A stretch of DNA of 58,946 bases from Mycobacterium sp. 1554424.7 (GCF_001665295.1 NZ_LZSE01000116.1:1-58946), one strand, 5' to 3'; counted from the first letter of the stretch, positions 43,795 to 53,015 are shown. Made by a program: numbers and translations. The notes: generated from the letters alone by a model not told the origin.

Positions 43795-44685
43795 GTGCGG
43801 ATAGCGATGACCATGCCCGTCATGGAGCCAGACCTGGACGCGACGGTGCTGAAAGCCTGGGCGCGCGCCATCGACGAGGGCCCGTTCTCGTCGCTGTGCT
43901 GGGGCGAGCGCATCGCGTTCGAGAACCCGGACAACCTGACGCTGCTCGGCGCGCTGGCCGCCTGGACCGACCGGGTGCGGCTGGTGACGACGGTGATCGT
44001 GCCGCAACTGCACGACCCGGTCATGCTGGCGAAGGGCTTGGCCACCGGCGACGTGCTGAGCGGCGGCCGGCTGACGGTGGGCGTCGGCGTCGGCGGCCGG
44101 CACGAGGACTATCACGCCGTGGGCGCCGACCCGGCGACGCAGACGATGCGCGGCATGGCCGAACGCGTGGCGGTGATGAAGCGGGTGTGGGCCGGCGAAA
44201 AGATCACCGAATCCGTGCTGCCGGTCGGCCCGGCCCCGGTTCAGCCCGGCGGCCCGCCGCTGTTCGTCGGCACCATGGGTCCCAAGACCGTCCGCAGCGC
44301 CGCGGCCTGGGCCGACGGGCTGGCCGGCACCACGCTGGACCTCGACGTCGCCAAGCAGAACGAGCTGTTCGACGTGGCGCGGCAGGCGTGGAGCAGCGTC
44401 GGCCGGCCCGAACCGCACCTGGTGACGTCGTTCTGGTTCGCGTTCGGCCCACCCGAGCAGGCCCGCGCCCAGGTGCGCCGCCACCTGCTGCGCTACATGA
44501 ACTGGATTCCGGCCGAATACGTCGACGCGATGGCGCCCATGACCGGCTGGGCCGGCGGCGAGGACGAGCTGCTGGCGGTGCTGCGGAAGTTCGAGGGAAT
44601 CGGCACCGACGAGGTGCAGCTCATCCCGACGAGTACGGACCTCGACCAGCTGCGGCGCGCCGCCGACGTGGCGGGGCGGCTTTAG
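43795..44685 (+). CDS. LLM-class F420-dependent oxidoreductase
   Basis: 296 residues from GTG 43795, chosen because VRIAMTMPVMEPDL gives the first barrel strand of the family. Luciferase-like TIM barrel: WGERIAFENPDNLTLLGALA, LATGDVLSGGRLTVGVGVGG (the conserved ...SGGRxxxGxGxG), FVGTMGPKTVRSAAAWADG. Uses reduced F420 or FMN; the substrate is unknown. Confidence 0.88.
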   Translation: MRIAMTMPVMEPDLDATVLKAWARAIDEGPFSSLCWGERIAFENPDNLTLLGALAAWTDRVRLVTTVIVPQLHDPVMLAKGLATGDVLSGGRLTVGVGVGGRHEDYHAVGADPATQTMRGMAERVAVMKRVWAGEKITESVLPVGPAPVQPGGPPLFVGTMGPKTVRSAAAWADGLAGTTLDLDVAKQNELFDVARQAWSSVGRPEPHLVTSFWFAFGPPEQARAQVRRHLLRYMNWIPAEYVDAMAPMTGWAGGEDELLAVLRKFEGIGTDEVQLIPTSTDLDQLRRAADVAGRL

Positions 44686-44709
44686 GCCTGTGGTGGCGGA
44701 CGCGCCGGC

Positions 44710-45696
44710 TCAGCGCAGCAGTGTCCAAGGCGCCCGCGGCCCAATCGTCATGGACTGCCACCGTGCGAAGATTCGGGCCTCCGACTCGACTCTGCGAATA
44801 ATGCGGCCTGCTGCGTCCACGTCGATTTGATAGATCTTATTTCCCGTCTTTTGGAAATAAGATTGGGCTAGTCCCTCGCCGCGGGCGAAAGCATGGTACT
44901 CCGATCCCCAAAGGTCTCTCACAGTTTGTACGTCAAGCTTCAAGCGATTGCTAATAAATCTGTTGGTGTTCTCCTCATAACGTTGAGCGGTTTCGCCGAA
45001 TTGTCGAGCCCGGTCAAGTGGGAGATCGTAGAGTCTCGGCACAAGGGCGCCGTCGGCGAGGGGCCTTATGAAGGTGACCCAGGCTTTTCCGTCGGTGGTA
45101 TAGACCGCCGTTCCGTCACTGGCGAGGAACTTCACGCCATTGTTTAGTATTTTAACAGCCCTCTGTGCGTTTGCTGCAGCCCTCTGTTCTGCTTCTGCAA
45201 TTCTTGCTTGTATTGCTTTTTGCTCCCACGGGAATAGCCTCGACTGCGGTCGCGGGATGTTTATCCGGTCGAGTAAGCCTGGGGCTTTCGGGGTTAAGTC
45301 GTCTAATTTTTTCGCGGCCTCGCCGATGGCTTCTGGGACGATCTTTTTGGCGGCTTCGGTTATCAATTTACCTAGGGCGCGGAGCGGGTCGCCTTTGGCT
45401 GCCGGAGTCGCCATCGCAGCCGCGTTGGCGGCCTCGGTGGCTTTATACGCTTCGGCAGCGCCGGTCAAAGCCCGCACCAACTGGGCATGAAACTCGCGGG
45501 CTCGCGCGCCGAGTGCCTGAAACTCATGGCTGTAAGCCGAAAACTGCGCCGCTATCGCCGCTGACACCTCGTCAGCGGCGGCCGGTGCTATTGCGGTGGT
45601 CGACGCCGCCGCAGCCGTCTGGGCCTCGCTGATCGTCGACCCGAGGCCGGCCAGATCCGAAGCCGCCGCCTCGACAATTCCCGGTGCAACGAGCAT
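44710..45696 (-). CDS. PE-family protein with unusual C-terminal domain
   Basis: 328 residues. N-terminal PE domain about 1-93 (LVAPGIVEAAASDLAGLGST; ADEVSAAIAAQFSAYSHEFQ; YKATEAANAA), the export tag for ESX type VII secretion; the YxxxE-like signal is YKATE. The remaining 235 residues are not the Gly-Ala repeats of PE_PGRS: a linker, a Lys/Ala helix (EQKAIQARIAEAEQRAAANA), then a mixed domain ending in the conserved-looking FARGEGLAQSYFQKTGNKIY. The DNA of the C-terminal part is clearly more AT-rich (TTTAGTATTTTAACAG). It could be a secreted effector or toxin; function unknown. Confidence 0.85.
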   Translation of the reverse strand: MLVAPGIVEAAASDLAGLGSTISEAQTAAAASTTAIAPAAADEVSAAIAAQFSAYSHEFQALGARAREFHAQLVRALTGAAEAYKATEAANAAAMATPAAKGDPLRALGKLITEAAKKIVPEAIGEAAKKLDDLTPKAPGLLDRINIPRPQSRLFPWEQKAIQARIAEAEQRAAANAQRAVKILNNGVKFLASDGTAVYTTDGKAWVTFIRPLADGALVPRLYDLPLDRARQFGETAQRYEENTNRFISNRLKLDVQTVRDLWGSEYHAFARGEGLAQSYFQKTGNKIYQIDVDAAGRIIRRVESEARIFARWQSMTIGPRAPWTLLR

Positions 45697-45842
45697 GCCA
45701 AAACCCCTCTGTAAAGCCGAAAGTCAATGCGTTGAGTGGTCGCGTGCCCGAGTTGCGACCGACGAATAGTACATACCCTGAGTTACGACTGGTGGCCAAT
45801 CTGGAGGCGCCGAATTCGTGTTGGCCTCCTCGGGCACGGTCG

Positions 45843-47594
45843 CTATGCCGGGCGGCGCTCCTCGTCGATTTCGGGTTCCTGCGGCGGCTGCCCCTTGCGC
45901 AGCGTCGCGAGCAACTCGCGGTACGGGCCGACGAGGTACACGGTGTCGCCCCCACGAAGCCAGGCGTCACGTCGCGGGTGCAGTTCGACGGGTTCGTCCT
46001 GCCGGGTGATCGCGATGACCCTGGTCTGGGTGGACAGCTCGAACATCTTCAGCCCGTCGAGTTCGCTGCCGGCAGCCACGTGCATCCCCCCGACCATGAA
46101 GGAGCGCTGCCCCACCCAGAACGTTCCCAGGACCTGCAGACCCATCGCGGCGCCGATGAACCACGGCACGGCCAATTCGACCGTCGAGCGAACGTTTTCG
46201 AAGCCGAACCGGTGAGCCACGGCCTCGCCGAGCGCACGGTCGAAGATGCGCAGCACGATCGGGACGTCGGTCCGGACCACCTCGGGCATCACCCGCGGCC
46301 CCAGCATTTCGCGCAGCACGATCCCGGTCTCGATGTTGGTCATGTCGTCCTGGGTCAGGATTGCGACCGCGCGGGCCCGGTCGACGCGCGCCGAGGCCAG
46401 CGTCTGGCGCAGCGTCGCGTCCCCGAAGATCACCGGCACGTCGAGGTCGTCCGCCGCCGACAGGAATCGGTTGTTCTCGTCCCGCTCGATGACGGCGACC
46501 TCGTATCCGGCGGCGGTCAGATCCGCCACGACGCGGCTGCCGAACGAACCCAGCCCGACGACGATGACGTGATTGCGCAGGTGGCGCGCCCGCCGGCGCC
46601 CGGCCGAGTGGGCGAAGCGGCGCGATAACAGCAGGTCCGCCATGAACGCGACGAGTAACGCGGTGGTTGTCACGCCGGCAAGCATCAGCATGATGCTGAA
46701 TAGGCGCAGCCAGGTGGGCTGCTGGAGGAAGCTGAAGTCGCCGTAACCGACGGTCGCGATCGTCTCGGTGCTGAAATACAACGCGTCGAGCCACGTCATT
46801 TTCGCGTGCGGCTGGTAGCTGAAGCGCAGCACGACGGTTGATCCGATCAGCAGGAGCGCCACGGCAAACAGGGCGCGCGGCAGCATCGGGTTGACGTCGT
46901 CACGCAGGCCTCGCGCGACGTCGAGCAGTCGGCGCAGCCAGGCCCGGCGCGAGGGCCGCGCGATCGGTTTCGGGACCTGGATGCCGCGGGCGGCCAACTC
47001 GTCGGCGGTGCCGATCATTGCCGTCCAGTCGCCGGCGTGCACCGGCAGATCCCGTCCCGGACACGGCTCCACCGCGCCCGGGGTGGCGCAGTTCTCGCTG
47101 TGAATCACTGCGACCGGCGCCAAGTCGCCGTAGATCTCGCGCAGCGTCGCGTCGCGCGGCGCCTCCGCACCCGAGACGACGAATTCGATGCCCGCCGCCT
47201 CGAACGGGTGCGCGGTATGTGCCAGACACGCCTCGACGACCGACGGCGCCGCGAGGTCCGCGACGTCCAGGATCGCGCCCGGGCGCTTGTCGGCGGCCAT
47301 CGCCGTCCGCAGCACGTCATTGGCCAGCCGCGCCACCACCCGCACGTCGGGGTTGGCTTTCCTTGCCAGCAGGGCGATTTCGAGGTTCGTCGCGTCGTTG
47401 TCCCCGGCGCAGATCACGGCGCGGGCGCGGGCGATCCCGGCGGTGGCAAGCTCGGTCGGGCTGGTGAGCTTGACGATGTGCACGCCGGCGTTGTTGAGCT
47501 CCTCGACGATCGTCGTCGCCAGCGCGTCCTCGCCGCTGACGATGATGTGGCTACGCATGCCGGAGCGGCGGATCTCCCTATCGTCAGGGGTCAT
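45843..47594 (-). CDS. RCK/TrkA-N potassium channel protein
   Basis: 583 residues from ATG 47594. Order: N-terminal TrkA-N (RCK) domain (IIVSGEDALATTIVEELNNA), then two membrane helices around a pore loop with filter TIATVGYGDFSF (about 280-285), a second RCK domain (HVIVVGLGSFGSRVVADLTA), a further RCK-like segment and a TrkA-C domain at the C-terminus. Having an RCK domain before the pore as well as after it is a less common layout. It should be a ligand-gated K+ channel of the inner membrane. Confidence 0.88.
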   Translation of the reverse strand: MTPDDREIRRSGMRSHIIVSGEDALATTIVEELNNAGVHIVKLTSPTELATAGIARARAVICAGDNDATNLEIALLARKANPDVRVVARLANDVLRTAMAADKRPGAILDVADLAAPSVVEACLAHTAHPFEAAGIEFVVSGAEAPRDATLREIYGDLAPVAVIHSENCATPGAVEPCPGRDLPVHAGDWTAMIGTADELAARGIQVPKPIARPSRRAWLRRLLDVARGLRDDVNPMLPRALFAVALLLIGSTVVLRFSYQPHAKMTWLDALYFSTETIATVGYGDFSFLQQPTWLRLFSIMLMLAGVTTTALLVAFMADLLLSRRFAHSAGRRRARHLRNHVIVVGLGSFGSRVVADLTAAGYEVAVIERDENNRFLSAADDLDVPVIFGDATLRQTLASARVDRARAVAILTQDDMTNIETGIVLREMLGPRVMPEVVRTDVPIVLRIFDRALGEAVAHRFGFENVRSTVELAVPWFIGAAMGLQVLGTFWVGQRSFMVGGMHVAAGSELDGLKMFELSTQTRVIAITRQDEPVELHPRRDAWLRGGDTVYLVGPYRELLATLRKGQPPQEPEIDEERRPA

Positions 47595-47650
47595 CGGAGC
47601 ATTATCGCCGTCGCGGCGGCATCGCACGAGCCCACTGCCATACTCGGGCC

Positions 47651-48136
47651 ATGCCCACGGCGCGGCGCGGCCACAGCAGCATCGACATCGCCGCACCGCC
47701 CGAGGTCGTCTACGACCTGATTGCCGACGTGACGCGGATGGGCGAGTGGAGCCCGGAGTGCTACCGCTGCGAGTGGCTGGACGGCGCGACCGCGGCCGCC
47801 CCGGGCATCCGGTTCCGCGGGCACAACCGGCTCGGACGCCTGCGGTGGGCCCGGACGGCCGTGATCGAGAGCGCCGAGCGGGGCCACGAATTCGGCTTCG
47901 CCACCGTCAACGACGCCGCCGGTCGCGAGGAAACCCGTTGGCGCTACACGTTGCAGCCTTCGGCGTCCGGCACGCTGCTCACCGAGTCGTTCGAATTCCT
48001 GTGGTGCTCGGTTGCCAACAGGCTTGCCGAGGCCCTGGTCCCGCGGGGACGTCAGGTCAACCGCGGCATCGAGGAGACGCTGCGGCGCATCAAGCGCGCC
48101 GCCGAGGCGCTACAGGACTTTGAAGTCCGAGGGTGA
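47651..48136 (+). CDS. SRPBCC (START-like) family protein
   Basis: 161 residues. Polyketide-cyclase/dehydrase type: SSIDIAAPPEVVYDLIADVT, RMGEWSPECYRCEWLDG, RWRYTLQPSASGTLLTESFE. A small ligand-binding helix-grip fold; ligand unknown. Its 3' end overlaps the convergent SnoaL-like gene by 27 bases. Confidence 0.87.
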   Translation: MPTARRGHSSIDIAAPPEVVYDLIADVTRMGEWSPECYRCEWLDGATAAAPGIRFRGHNRLGRLRWARTAVIESAERGHEFGFATVNDAAGREETRWRYTLQPSASGTLLTESFEFLWCSVANRLAEALVPRGRQVNRGIEETLRRIKRAAEALQDFEVRG

Positions 48137-48481
48137 CCAGAACGCCCGCATCGACGTGATCCTCGCGTCCTCGTCGAACGACATCGTCGAGATGGGGGAG
48201 AGCCGGCTGCGGCTGTCGCCGCCGTCGAGCGTGAGGTTCCACAAGAACGCGGCCTCGCTGCCCCCGACCCGGATCTCGAGGAGTTCGGTGTCCTTCTTGG
48301 CGTCCTGGAATCCGGCATAGAACTCGCGGATCGCGTCGTGGCCGCGGCGGATGTCCGCGCCGATCGGGTCCTCGAGGGTCGCATCGGCGGCGTAGAGCGC
48401 GACGATGTCGTCGGTCTTGGCGGCGGCGACGAGCGCGAGGTAGTTCTTGACGGTCTCGGTGATGGCTTCGGGGGATGGCAT
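48110..48481 (-). CDS. SnoaL/ketosteroid isomerase-like protein
   Basis: 123 residues from ATG 48481. NTF2-like cone fold: YLALVAAAKTDDIVALYAAD, TLEDPIGADIRRGHDAIREF, then SMSFDEDARITSMRAFWSP. Asp residues occupy the positions of steroid isomerase acids, so a steroid or similar substrate is plausible. Its start codon overlaps the start of the divergent Nudix gene within the tetramer CATG. Confidence 0.86.
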   Translation of the reverse strand: MPSPEAITETVKNYLALVAAAKTDDIVALYAADATLEDPIGADIRRGHDAIREFYAGFQDAKKDTELLEIRVGGSEAAFLWNLTLDGGDSRSRLSPISTMSFDEDARITSMRAFWSPSDFKVL

Positions 48482-49055
48482 GGCCTGGGACGCTACCGCA
48501 CCGGTGATACTGGGCGACGTGCCCTTCATCGAATGCGTCGCGTCGCGCGAGATCTATCGGAACCGATGGCTGGTGGTGCGTGAGGACCAGATCCGCCGCC
48601 CCGACGGCAGCCCCGGCATCTACTCCGTGATCGACAAGCCGACCTACGCGCTGGTGATGCCGTACGACGGGAACCGTTTCCGGCTGGTCGAGCAGTACCG
48701 CTATCCACTCGGCGCGCGGCGCTGGGAGTTCCCGCAGGGCAGCGCCCCCGATCACGCGGAGGCCGACCCGCACGAGCTGGCCGAGCGCGAGCTGCGCGAG
48801 GAGACCGGGCTGCGCGCGACGTCGATCGAGGCGCTGGGCCTACTGGACGTCGCCGCCGGGATGACGAGCCAGCGCGGGTGGGTGTTCCTGGCCACCGGCA
48901 TCGTCGAGGGCGAAGCGGACCGCGAGCACGAGGAACAGGACATGCACAGCGAGTGGTTCTCGCGCGCCGACGTCGAGGAGATGATGCGCACGGGGGTGAT
49001 CGTCGACGCGCAGTCGATCGCCGCCTACGGACTGTTCCTGTTGCGCGAGCGATGA
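48480..49055 (+). CDS. Nudix hydrolase (ADP-ribose pyrophosphatase-like)
   Basis: 191 residues from ATG 48480; a GTG further in (VPFIECVASREIYRN) is an alternative. Nudix box with REL-x-EE-x-GL: ERELREETGL, preceded by WEFPQGSAPDHAEADPHELA. Later WVFLATGIVEGEADREHEEQ and EWFSRADVEEMM fit ADP-ribose pyrophosphatases. Hydrolyses nucleoside diphosphate sugars in the cytoplasm. Confidence 0.9.
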   Translation: MAWDATAPVILGDVPFIECVASREIYRNRWLVVREDQIRRPDGSPGIYSVIDKPTYALVMPYDGNRFRLVEQYRYPLGARRWEFPQGSAPDHAEADPHELAERELREETGLRATSIEALGLLDVAAGMTSQRGWVFLATGIVEGEADREHEEQDMHSEWFSRADVEEMMRTGVIVDAQSIAAYGLFLLRER

Positions 49056-49085
49056 GTTCCGGGTCGCGCACCGGTCAGTACCGGT

Positions 49086-49616
49086 ATGACGATCACAAAG
49101 CGCAATCTCGACGGGTACGGCGCACCGCCGATTGACTGGGACCGCGTCCAGGCGACGCTGGACGGGCAGCTGTCGCAGGCGCCGGGCACCGGCGGCCCGC
49201 AACGCCACACCGTCTGGCTGACCACGATCAATCCCGACGGCAGCCCGCACGTGATGCCGGTCGGAGTGGTCCGGTGGGGCGGCAGTTGGTACTTCACCTC
49301 CGGGCCCGCAGCCCGCAAGACCCGAAACATGGAGCGCGATCCCCGATGCGTGGTCAGCGTCGCCACCGATCCGTTCGACCTCGTCGTCGAGGGCGCCGCC
49401 GAGCGCGTCACCGATGGCGGCGAATTAGCCTCCGTGGCAGCCGTTTACGCCGACGACGGATGGCCCGCCGAGGTCGCGGGCGACGCGCTCACGGCGCCGT
49501 TCAGCGCGCCGTCGGCCGGCCCGGCGCCCTGGTATCTCTACCGAGTCAAGGCGTCGACGGTGTTCGCGCTCGGCACGTCGGAACCGTTCGGCGCCACCAA
49601 GTTTCAGCTGGGCTGA
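49086..49616 (+). CDS. PNPOx-like F420/FMN-binding protein
   Basis: 176 residues. Split beta-barrel flavin fold: HTVWLTTINPDGSPHVMPVG, SWYFTSGPAARKTRNMERDP, RCVVSVATDPFDLVVEGAAE. Such mycobacterial proteins bind F420 or FMN and reduce small molecules. Convergent with the TetR gene, with a 13-base overlap. Confidence 0.87.
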   Translation: MTITKRNLDGYGAPPIDWDRVQATLDGQLSQAPGTGGPQRHTVWLTTINPDGSPHVMPVGVVRWGGSWYFTSGPAARKTRNMERDPRCVVSVATDPFDLVVEGAAERVTDGGELASVAAVYADDGWPAEVAGDALTAPFSAPSAGPAPWYLYRVKASTVFALGTSEPFGATKFQLG

Positions 49617-50182
49617 GCGGGCAGGCCGGCAGCGGCCCGGATCTCCCGGCGCGCCGCGGCGCGGTCGGCGTCGGGAAATATGTAGTGGCTCAACGCGGTC
49701 CGCGCGATGGCGCCGGCAAGTGCGCGCGGGTCCAGCGCCGTGGCGAACGCGCCCTCGCGGGCGCAGCGCCGCAAGACCGCCACCAGCCCGTCGGCGAGCA
49801 TGGGCAGCGCCTGGGCCATCTGATCGTGGGCGAAGGAAGGCTCCAGGTCGAGCAGGCGTCCGGGCGGTTGGGCCTCCACGAAGGTCGCGACGACGTCGAC
49901 CGCCGCCTCCAGCCGGGCCACGCCGGCCGCCCCGGACGTCGCGTCGTCCATCGCGGCGGCGAAGCGGCGGCGCTCCCGCTTGCCCAGCGCATCGATGAGC
50001 TCTTCCTTGGACGCGAAATAGCGATAGATGGTGGGCCGCGAAACGCCGGCCAGCGTCGCCACATCCGAGAGCGACATCTTCCGGGCGCCCGCCCGGAAGA
50101 CCAACCGCTGGGCCGCGTCGAGGATCCGATCGGACAGATCGACGACGGCGACCCCTACAGCTTGCCGAGCTCGCGCAGCCAT
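49604..50182 (-). CDS. TetR-family regulator
   Basis: 192 residues. HTH in the first 60 residues (ILDAAQRLVFRAGARKMSLS; VATLAGVSRPTIYRYFASKE). The C-terminal ligand domain is variable. ATG 50182 overlaps the 3' end of the upstream reductase gene by 28 bases; a start at a later GTG would remove the overlap. Probably controls the adjacent reductase/SDR genes. Confidence 0.88.
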   Translation of the reverse strand: MAARARQAVGVAVVDLSDRILDAAQRLVFRAGARKMSLSDVATLAGVSRPTIYRYFASKEELIDALGKRERRRFAAAMDDATSGAAGVARLEAAVDVVATFVEAQPPGRLLDLEPSFAHDQMAQALPMLADGLVAVLRRCAREGAFATALDPRALAGAIARTALSHYIFPDADRAAARREIRAAAGLPAQPS

Positions 50183-51144
50183 GAGATCAGCAGCCTAAGG
50201 CCGTCATCGAAGGACATCGGCGCATAACCGAGCCGCCGGGTGGTCAGGTTGTCGGTCGCCCTGGGCTTGCGCTCGCTCTTGGCCGCGGCCTCTGCGATGG
50301 CCATCAGGGTGGGCCCGAATTCCGCGGTCAACGCCTCGGGGTCGCTGCGGTAGTCGAGATCCTCGACGCGGTGGTCGATTCCGGCAATCTCGCAGGCGCG
50401 GTTGATGCCACCTGCGGTGCTGAAGGTGTCCTCGGGGCGGCCGACCAGCAGGTAGCGCTCCCCGGCCACGCCCTTGTCCAGCGCGGCGATCGACCCCTTC
50501 GCGACGTCCGCCCCCGCCACCCAGGTCACGGGAAAAGCCAAGTAGCGCTTGATCTTTCCGCGCATGCCGGCCAACAGCACCCGGTTGAAGCTGGTGCGGT
50601 GCAGGGCGCGCGCGACGACCAGGCCGGGACCGAAGATCGCGCCCGGGTGGCACGTCAGCACGTCGTCGCCCGCGGCGGCGCGCCGGTGCGCCTCGAGGAA
50701 GGCCGCGAGCTTGGTGACGGTGTAGGGGTCGCCCGGCGGGTTGCGCAGTACGGGCGCCTCCTCGAAGTCGACGCCGGTGCTCAGGTCGAGGAACGTGGCG
50801 GTGCTCAGCGCGACCACCCGGCGCATGCCGTGGGCCTTGGCCGCGTCCAGGACATTCGTGGTGCCGACGGTGTTGACGGCCTTGAAGTCGTCGAGGTCCT
50901 GGCTCGCGCCGCCCAGCAGCGCGGCGCAGTGAATGGCCGCTTCGGCGCCCTTCGCCGCGGCCAGCACGTCGTCGGCGTCGGTGATGTCGCCCTTGACCAG
51001 TTCGACGCCGATCGCGGCCAGCGCCGCGGCGTCGTCGGGCTCGCGCACCAGCGCGCGAACGTGGTCGCCGCGCTCGATCAGCTGCTGGGCGACGTTGCCG
51101 CCGGTCTGCCCGGTCGCGCCGGTGACGAAGATCGTGCTGGCCAT
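50155..51144 (-). CDS. NAD-dependent epimerase/dehydratase (extended SDR, dihydroflavonol reductase-like)
   Basis: 329 residues. N-terminal Rossmann TIFVTGATGQTGGNVAQQLI, then HCAALLGG, TNVLDAAKAHGMRRVVALST, and an active-site region DPYTVTKLAAFLEAH with Tyr and Lys. Acts on an alcohol or ketone with NAD(P); the substrate is unknown. In operon with the TetR gene; divergent from an SDR with 84 bases between. Confidence 0.87.
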   Translation of the reverse strand: MASTIFVTGATGQTGGNVAQQLIERGDHVRALVREPDDAAALAAIGVELVKGDITDADDVLAAAKGAEAAIHCAALLGGASQDLDDFKAVNTVGTTNVLDAAKAHGMRRVVALSTATFLDLSTGVDFEEAPVLRNPPGDPYTVTKLAAFLEAHRRAAAGDDVLTCHPGAIFGPGLVVARALHRTSFNRVLLAGMRGKIKRYLAFPVTWVAGADVAKGSIAALDKGVAGERYLLVGRPEDTFSTAGGINRACEIAGIDHRVEDLDYRSDPEALTAEFGPTLMAIAEAAAKSERKPRATDNLTTRRLGYAPMSFDDGLRLLISWLRELGKL

Positions 51145-51228
51145 GGCGACCCTCCCGTGCTTTTACATATCGAACATATTCAGTTCAGACCGTAAACCTT
51201 GACGTGCGGATATTCTATAGTCAGCGTC

Positions 51229-52041
51229 ATGACACTCGATCCCTCCAGCGTTCTTCTGACCGACCGCGTCGCGGTCGTCACCGGCGGCGGCGCGGGCATC
51301 GGCCGCGGCATCGCCGCGGGGCTGAAGGCCTTCGGTGCGCGCGTCGCGATCTGGGAACGCCACCCCGACTCGTGCGCCTCCGCCGCCGAGGAGATCGGCG
51401 CGCTGGGTCTCACCGTCGACGTGCGGGACAGCGCCGCGGTGGACGCCGCGCTGGCGCAGACGTCCGCCGAGCTCGGCACGGTGTCGATCCTGGTCAACAA
51501 CGCCGGCGGGGTTTTCTGGTCGGGGATCCTCGACACCAGCGAGAACGGGTGGGACACGCTGTACAAGTCAAACCTGCGCCACGTGTACCTGTGCACCCAG
51601 CGGGTGGCGCGCGTCCTCGTCGAACAGAAACTGCCCGGCAGCATCATCAGCGTCACCTCGATCGAGGGCGTGCGCGCCGCACCCGGTTACGCCACCTACG
51701 CGGCGGCCAAGGCCGGCGTCATCAACTACACCAAGACCGCCGCGCTCGAGCTCGCCCCGCACGGCATCCGGGTCAACGCGTTGGCGCCCGACATCACCCT
51801 GACCGAAGGCATCAGGGCGATCGCGCCGCCCGGCTCCGAGCAGCGCTTCGGCCTCACCGTCCCGATGGGCCGGGCCGGCCATGTCGACGAGATGGCGGGC
51901 GCGGCAGTCTTTCTCGCCTCCGAGATGTCCAGCTACATCACCGGCCAAACGATCCACGTCGACGGCGGCACGCACGCCGCCAGCGGCTGGTATCACCATC
52001 CGGAGACCGGCGCGTACGCGCTCGGTCCGACGAGCGGCTGA
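51229..52041 (+). CDS. Short-chain dehydrogenase/reductase
   Basis: 270 residues from ATG 51229 (MTLDPSSVLLTDRVAVVTGG). Cofactor motif TGGGAGIGRG, NNAGG, Ser in SVTSIEG, YATYAAAK catalytic Tyr-x3-Lys. Classical SDR; the Asp at the end of strand 2 is not obvious. C-terminal SGWYHHPETGAY is a family-like tail. Upstream 84 bases are shared with the divergent reductase gene. Confidence 0.9.
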   Translation: MTLDPSSVLLTDRVAVVTGGGAGIGRGIAAGLKAFGARVAIWERHPDSCASAAEEIGALGLTVDVRDSAAVDAALAQTSAELGTVSILVNNAGGVFWSGILDTSENGWDTLYKSNLRHVYLCTQRVARVLVEQKLPGSIISVTSIEGVRAAPGYATYAAAKAGVINYTKTAALELAPHGIRVNALAPDITLTEGIRAIAPPGSEQRFGLTVPMGRAGHVDEMAGAAVFLASEMSSYITGQTIHVDGGTHAASGWYHHPETGAYALGPTSG

Positions 52042-52085
52042 GCATGGCGCGGACGCTTAGGCGCCAATCGGGCGCTTCTGACAGC

Positions 52086-52140
52086 GAGATCGACGTTAGC
52101 GTGGAGGCCACTCGCACTTTTTCGCGCCAGCGTCGATCTC
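52086..52140. repeat. Inverted repeat between convergent SDR genes
   Basis: Arms GAGATCGACG (52086-52095) and CGTCGATCTC (52131-52140) with partial pairing inward and a long loop; the site is between two convergent stops and may end both transcripts. Confidence 0.45.
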
Positions 52141-52169
52141 GGCGAGAACCGAACTCACGGCTGGCGACA

Positions 52170-52958
52170 CTAATCGCCGGTGTCGAGGCCGACATGAGCG
52201 GACGTCCCGCCGTCGATCGCGATCATCTGCCCGGTGATGTAGCGCGACGCGTCCGAAGCCAGGAAGACGACGAGATCGGCGACGTCTTGCGGCTCCCCGA
52301 GGTACGGCGTCAGCGTCGCGCGGCCGAGGCGGTCGATGATCTCCTCGGACAGGTGCGCGCGAACGGCGTCGGTGAGGATCAACCCGGGCACGATCGTGTT
52401 CGCGCGCACGCCGGCCTTCCCCTCGCTGGTCGCGACGTACATCGTCAGGGTGTGCACCCCGGCCTTCGACACGCCGTAGGCCAGGCGGGTGCGGTCGCCC
52501 TTGAGCGCGGCCCCCGACGACATGTTGACGATGGAACCCCCACCGCCTCTTCGCATTTCGGGGACGGCGTACTTGCACATCAGCAGCTGACTGCCGAGGT
52601 TGACCTCCAGGGATCGCTGCCACACGTCCAGCGACGTCTCGGTGACCGTGGTGTCCCGCGACAGGAAGTCGCTGGCGGTCAGCGCCGCGTTGTTGTGCAG
52701 GACGTCGACGCGGCCGAACTCCGCCACCGTCGACTCCACCACGTCGCGCGCCGTCGCCTCTCGCGCGAGGTCGCCGCCGAGCGCGATCGCCCGCGCGCCC
52801 GTTCGCCGGATCTCGTCGGCAACACCGGCGGCCTTCGCCTCGTCGACATCGACGACGGCGACGGCGGCGCCCTCCCGGGCCAATTCGCGCGCCGTCGCCG
52901 CACCGATTCCGCCCGCCCCGCCCGTGACTATCGCGACCTTTTCGGCAAGTCTGCTCAT
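52170..52958 (-). CDS. Short-chain dehydrogenase/reductase
   Basis: 262 residues. TGGAGGIGAATAREL, acidic strand-2 end VVDVDEAKA (NAD preference), NNAALTASD, MSSGAALKGDRTRLAYGVSK with Ser, Tyr and Lys, and ITGQMIAIDGGTSAHVG near the end. Convergent with the SDR at 51229 but not a close duplicate. Substrate unknown. Confidence 0.9.
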   Translation of the reverse strand: MSRLAEKVAIVTGGAGGIGAATARELAREGAAVAVVDVDEAKAAGVADEIRRTGARAIALGGDLAREATARDVVESTVAEFGRVDVLHNNAALTASDFLSRDTTVTETSLDVWQRSLEVNLGSQLLMCKYAVPEMRRGGGGSIVNMSSGAALKGDRTRLAYGVSKAGVHTLTMYVATSEGKAGVRANTIVPGLILTDAVRAHLSEEIIDRLGRATLTPYLGEPQDVADLVVFLASDASRYITGQMIAIDGGTSAHVGLDTGD

Positions 52959-53015
52959 CGAGATCTCCCAATCGTCGGGGCTTTTCGGCCACGCACAAGA
53001 AAGTTAGCCTGATTT

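Noticed and set aside
52042-52169. Small gene between the two SDRs
   Set aside because: Only a hairpin is visible; no frame with a ribosome-binding site.
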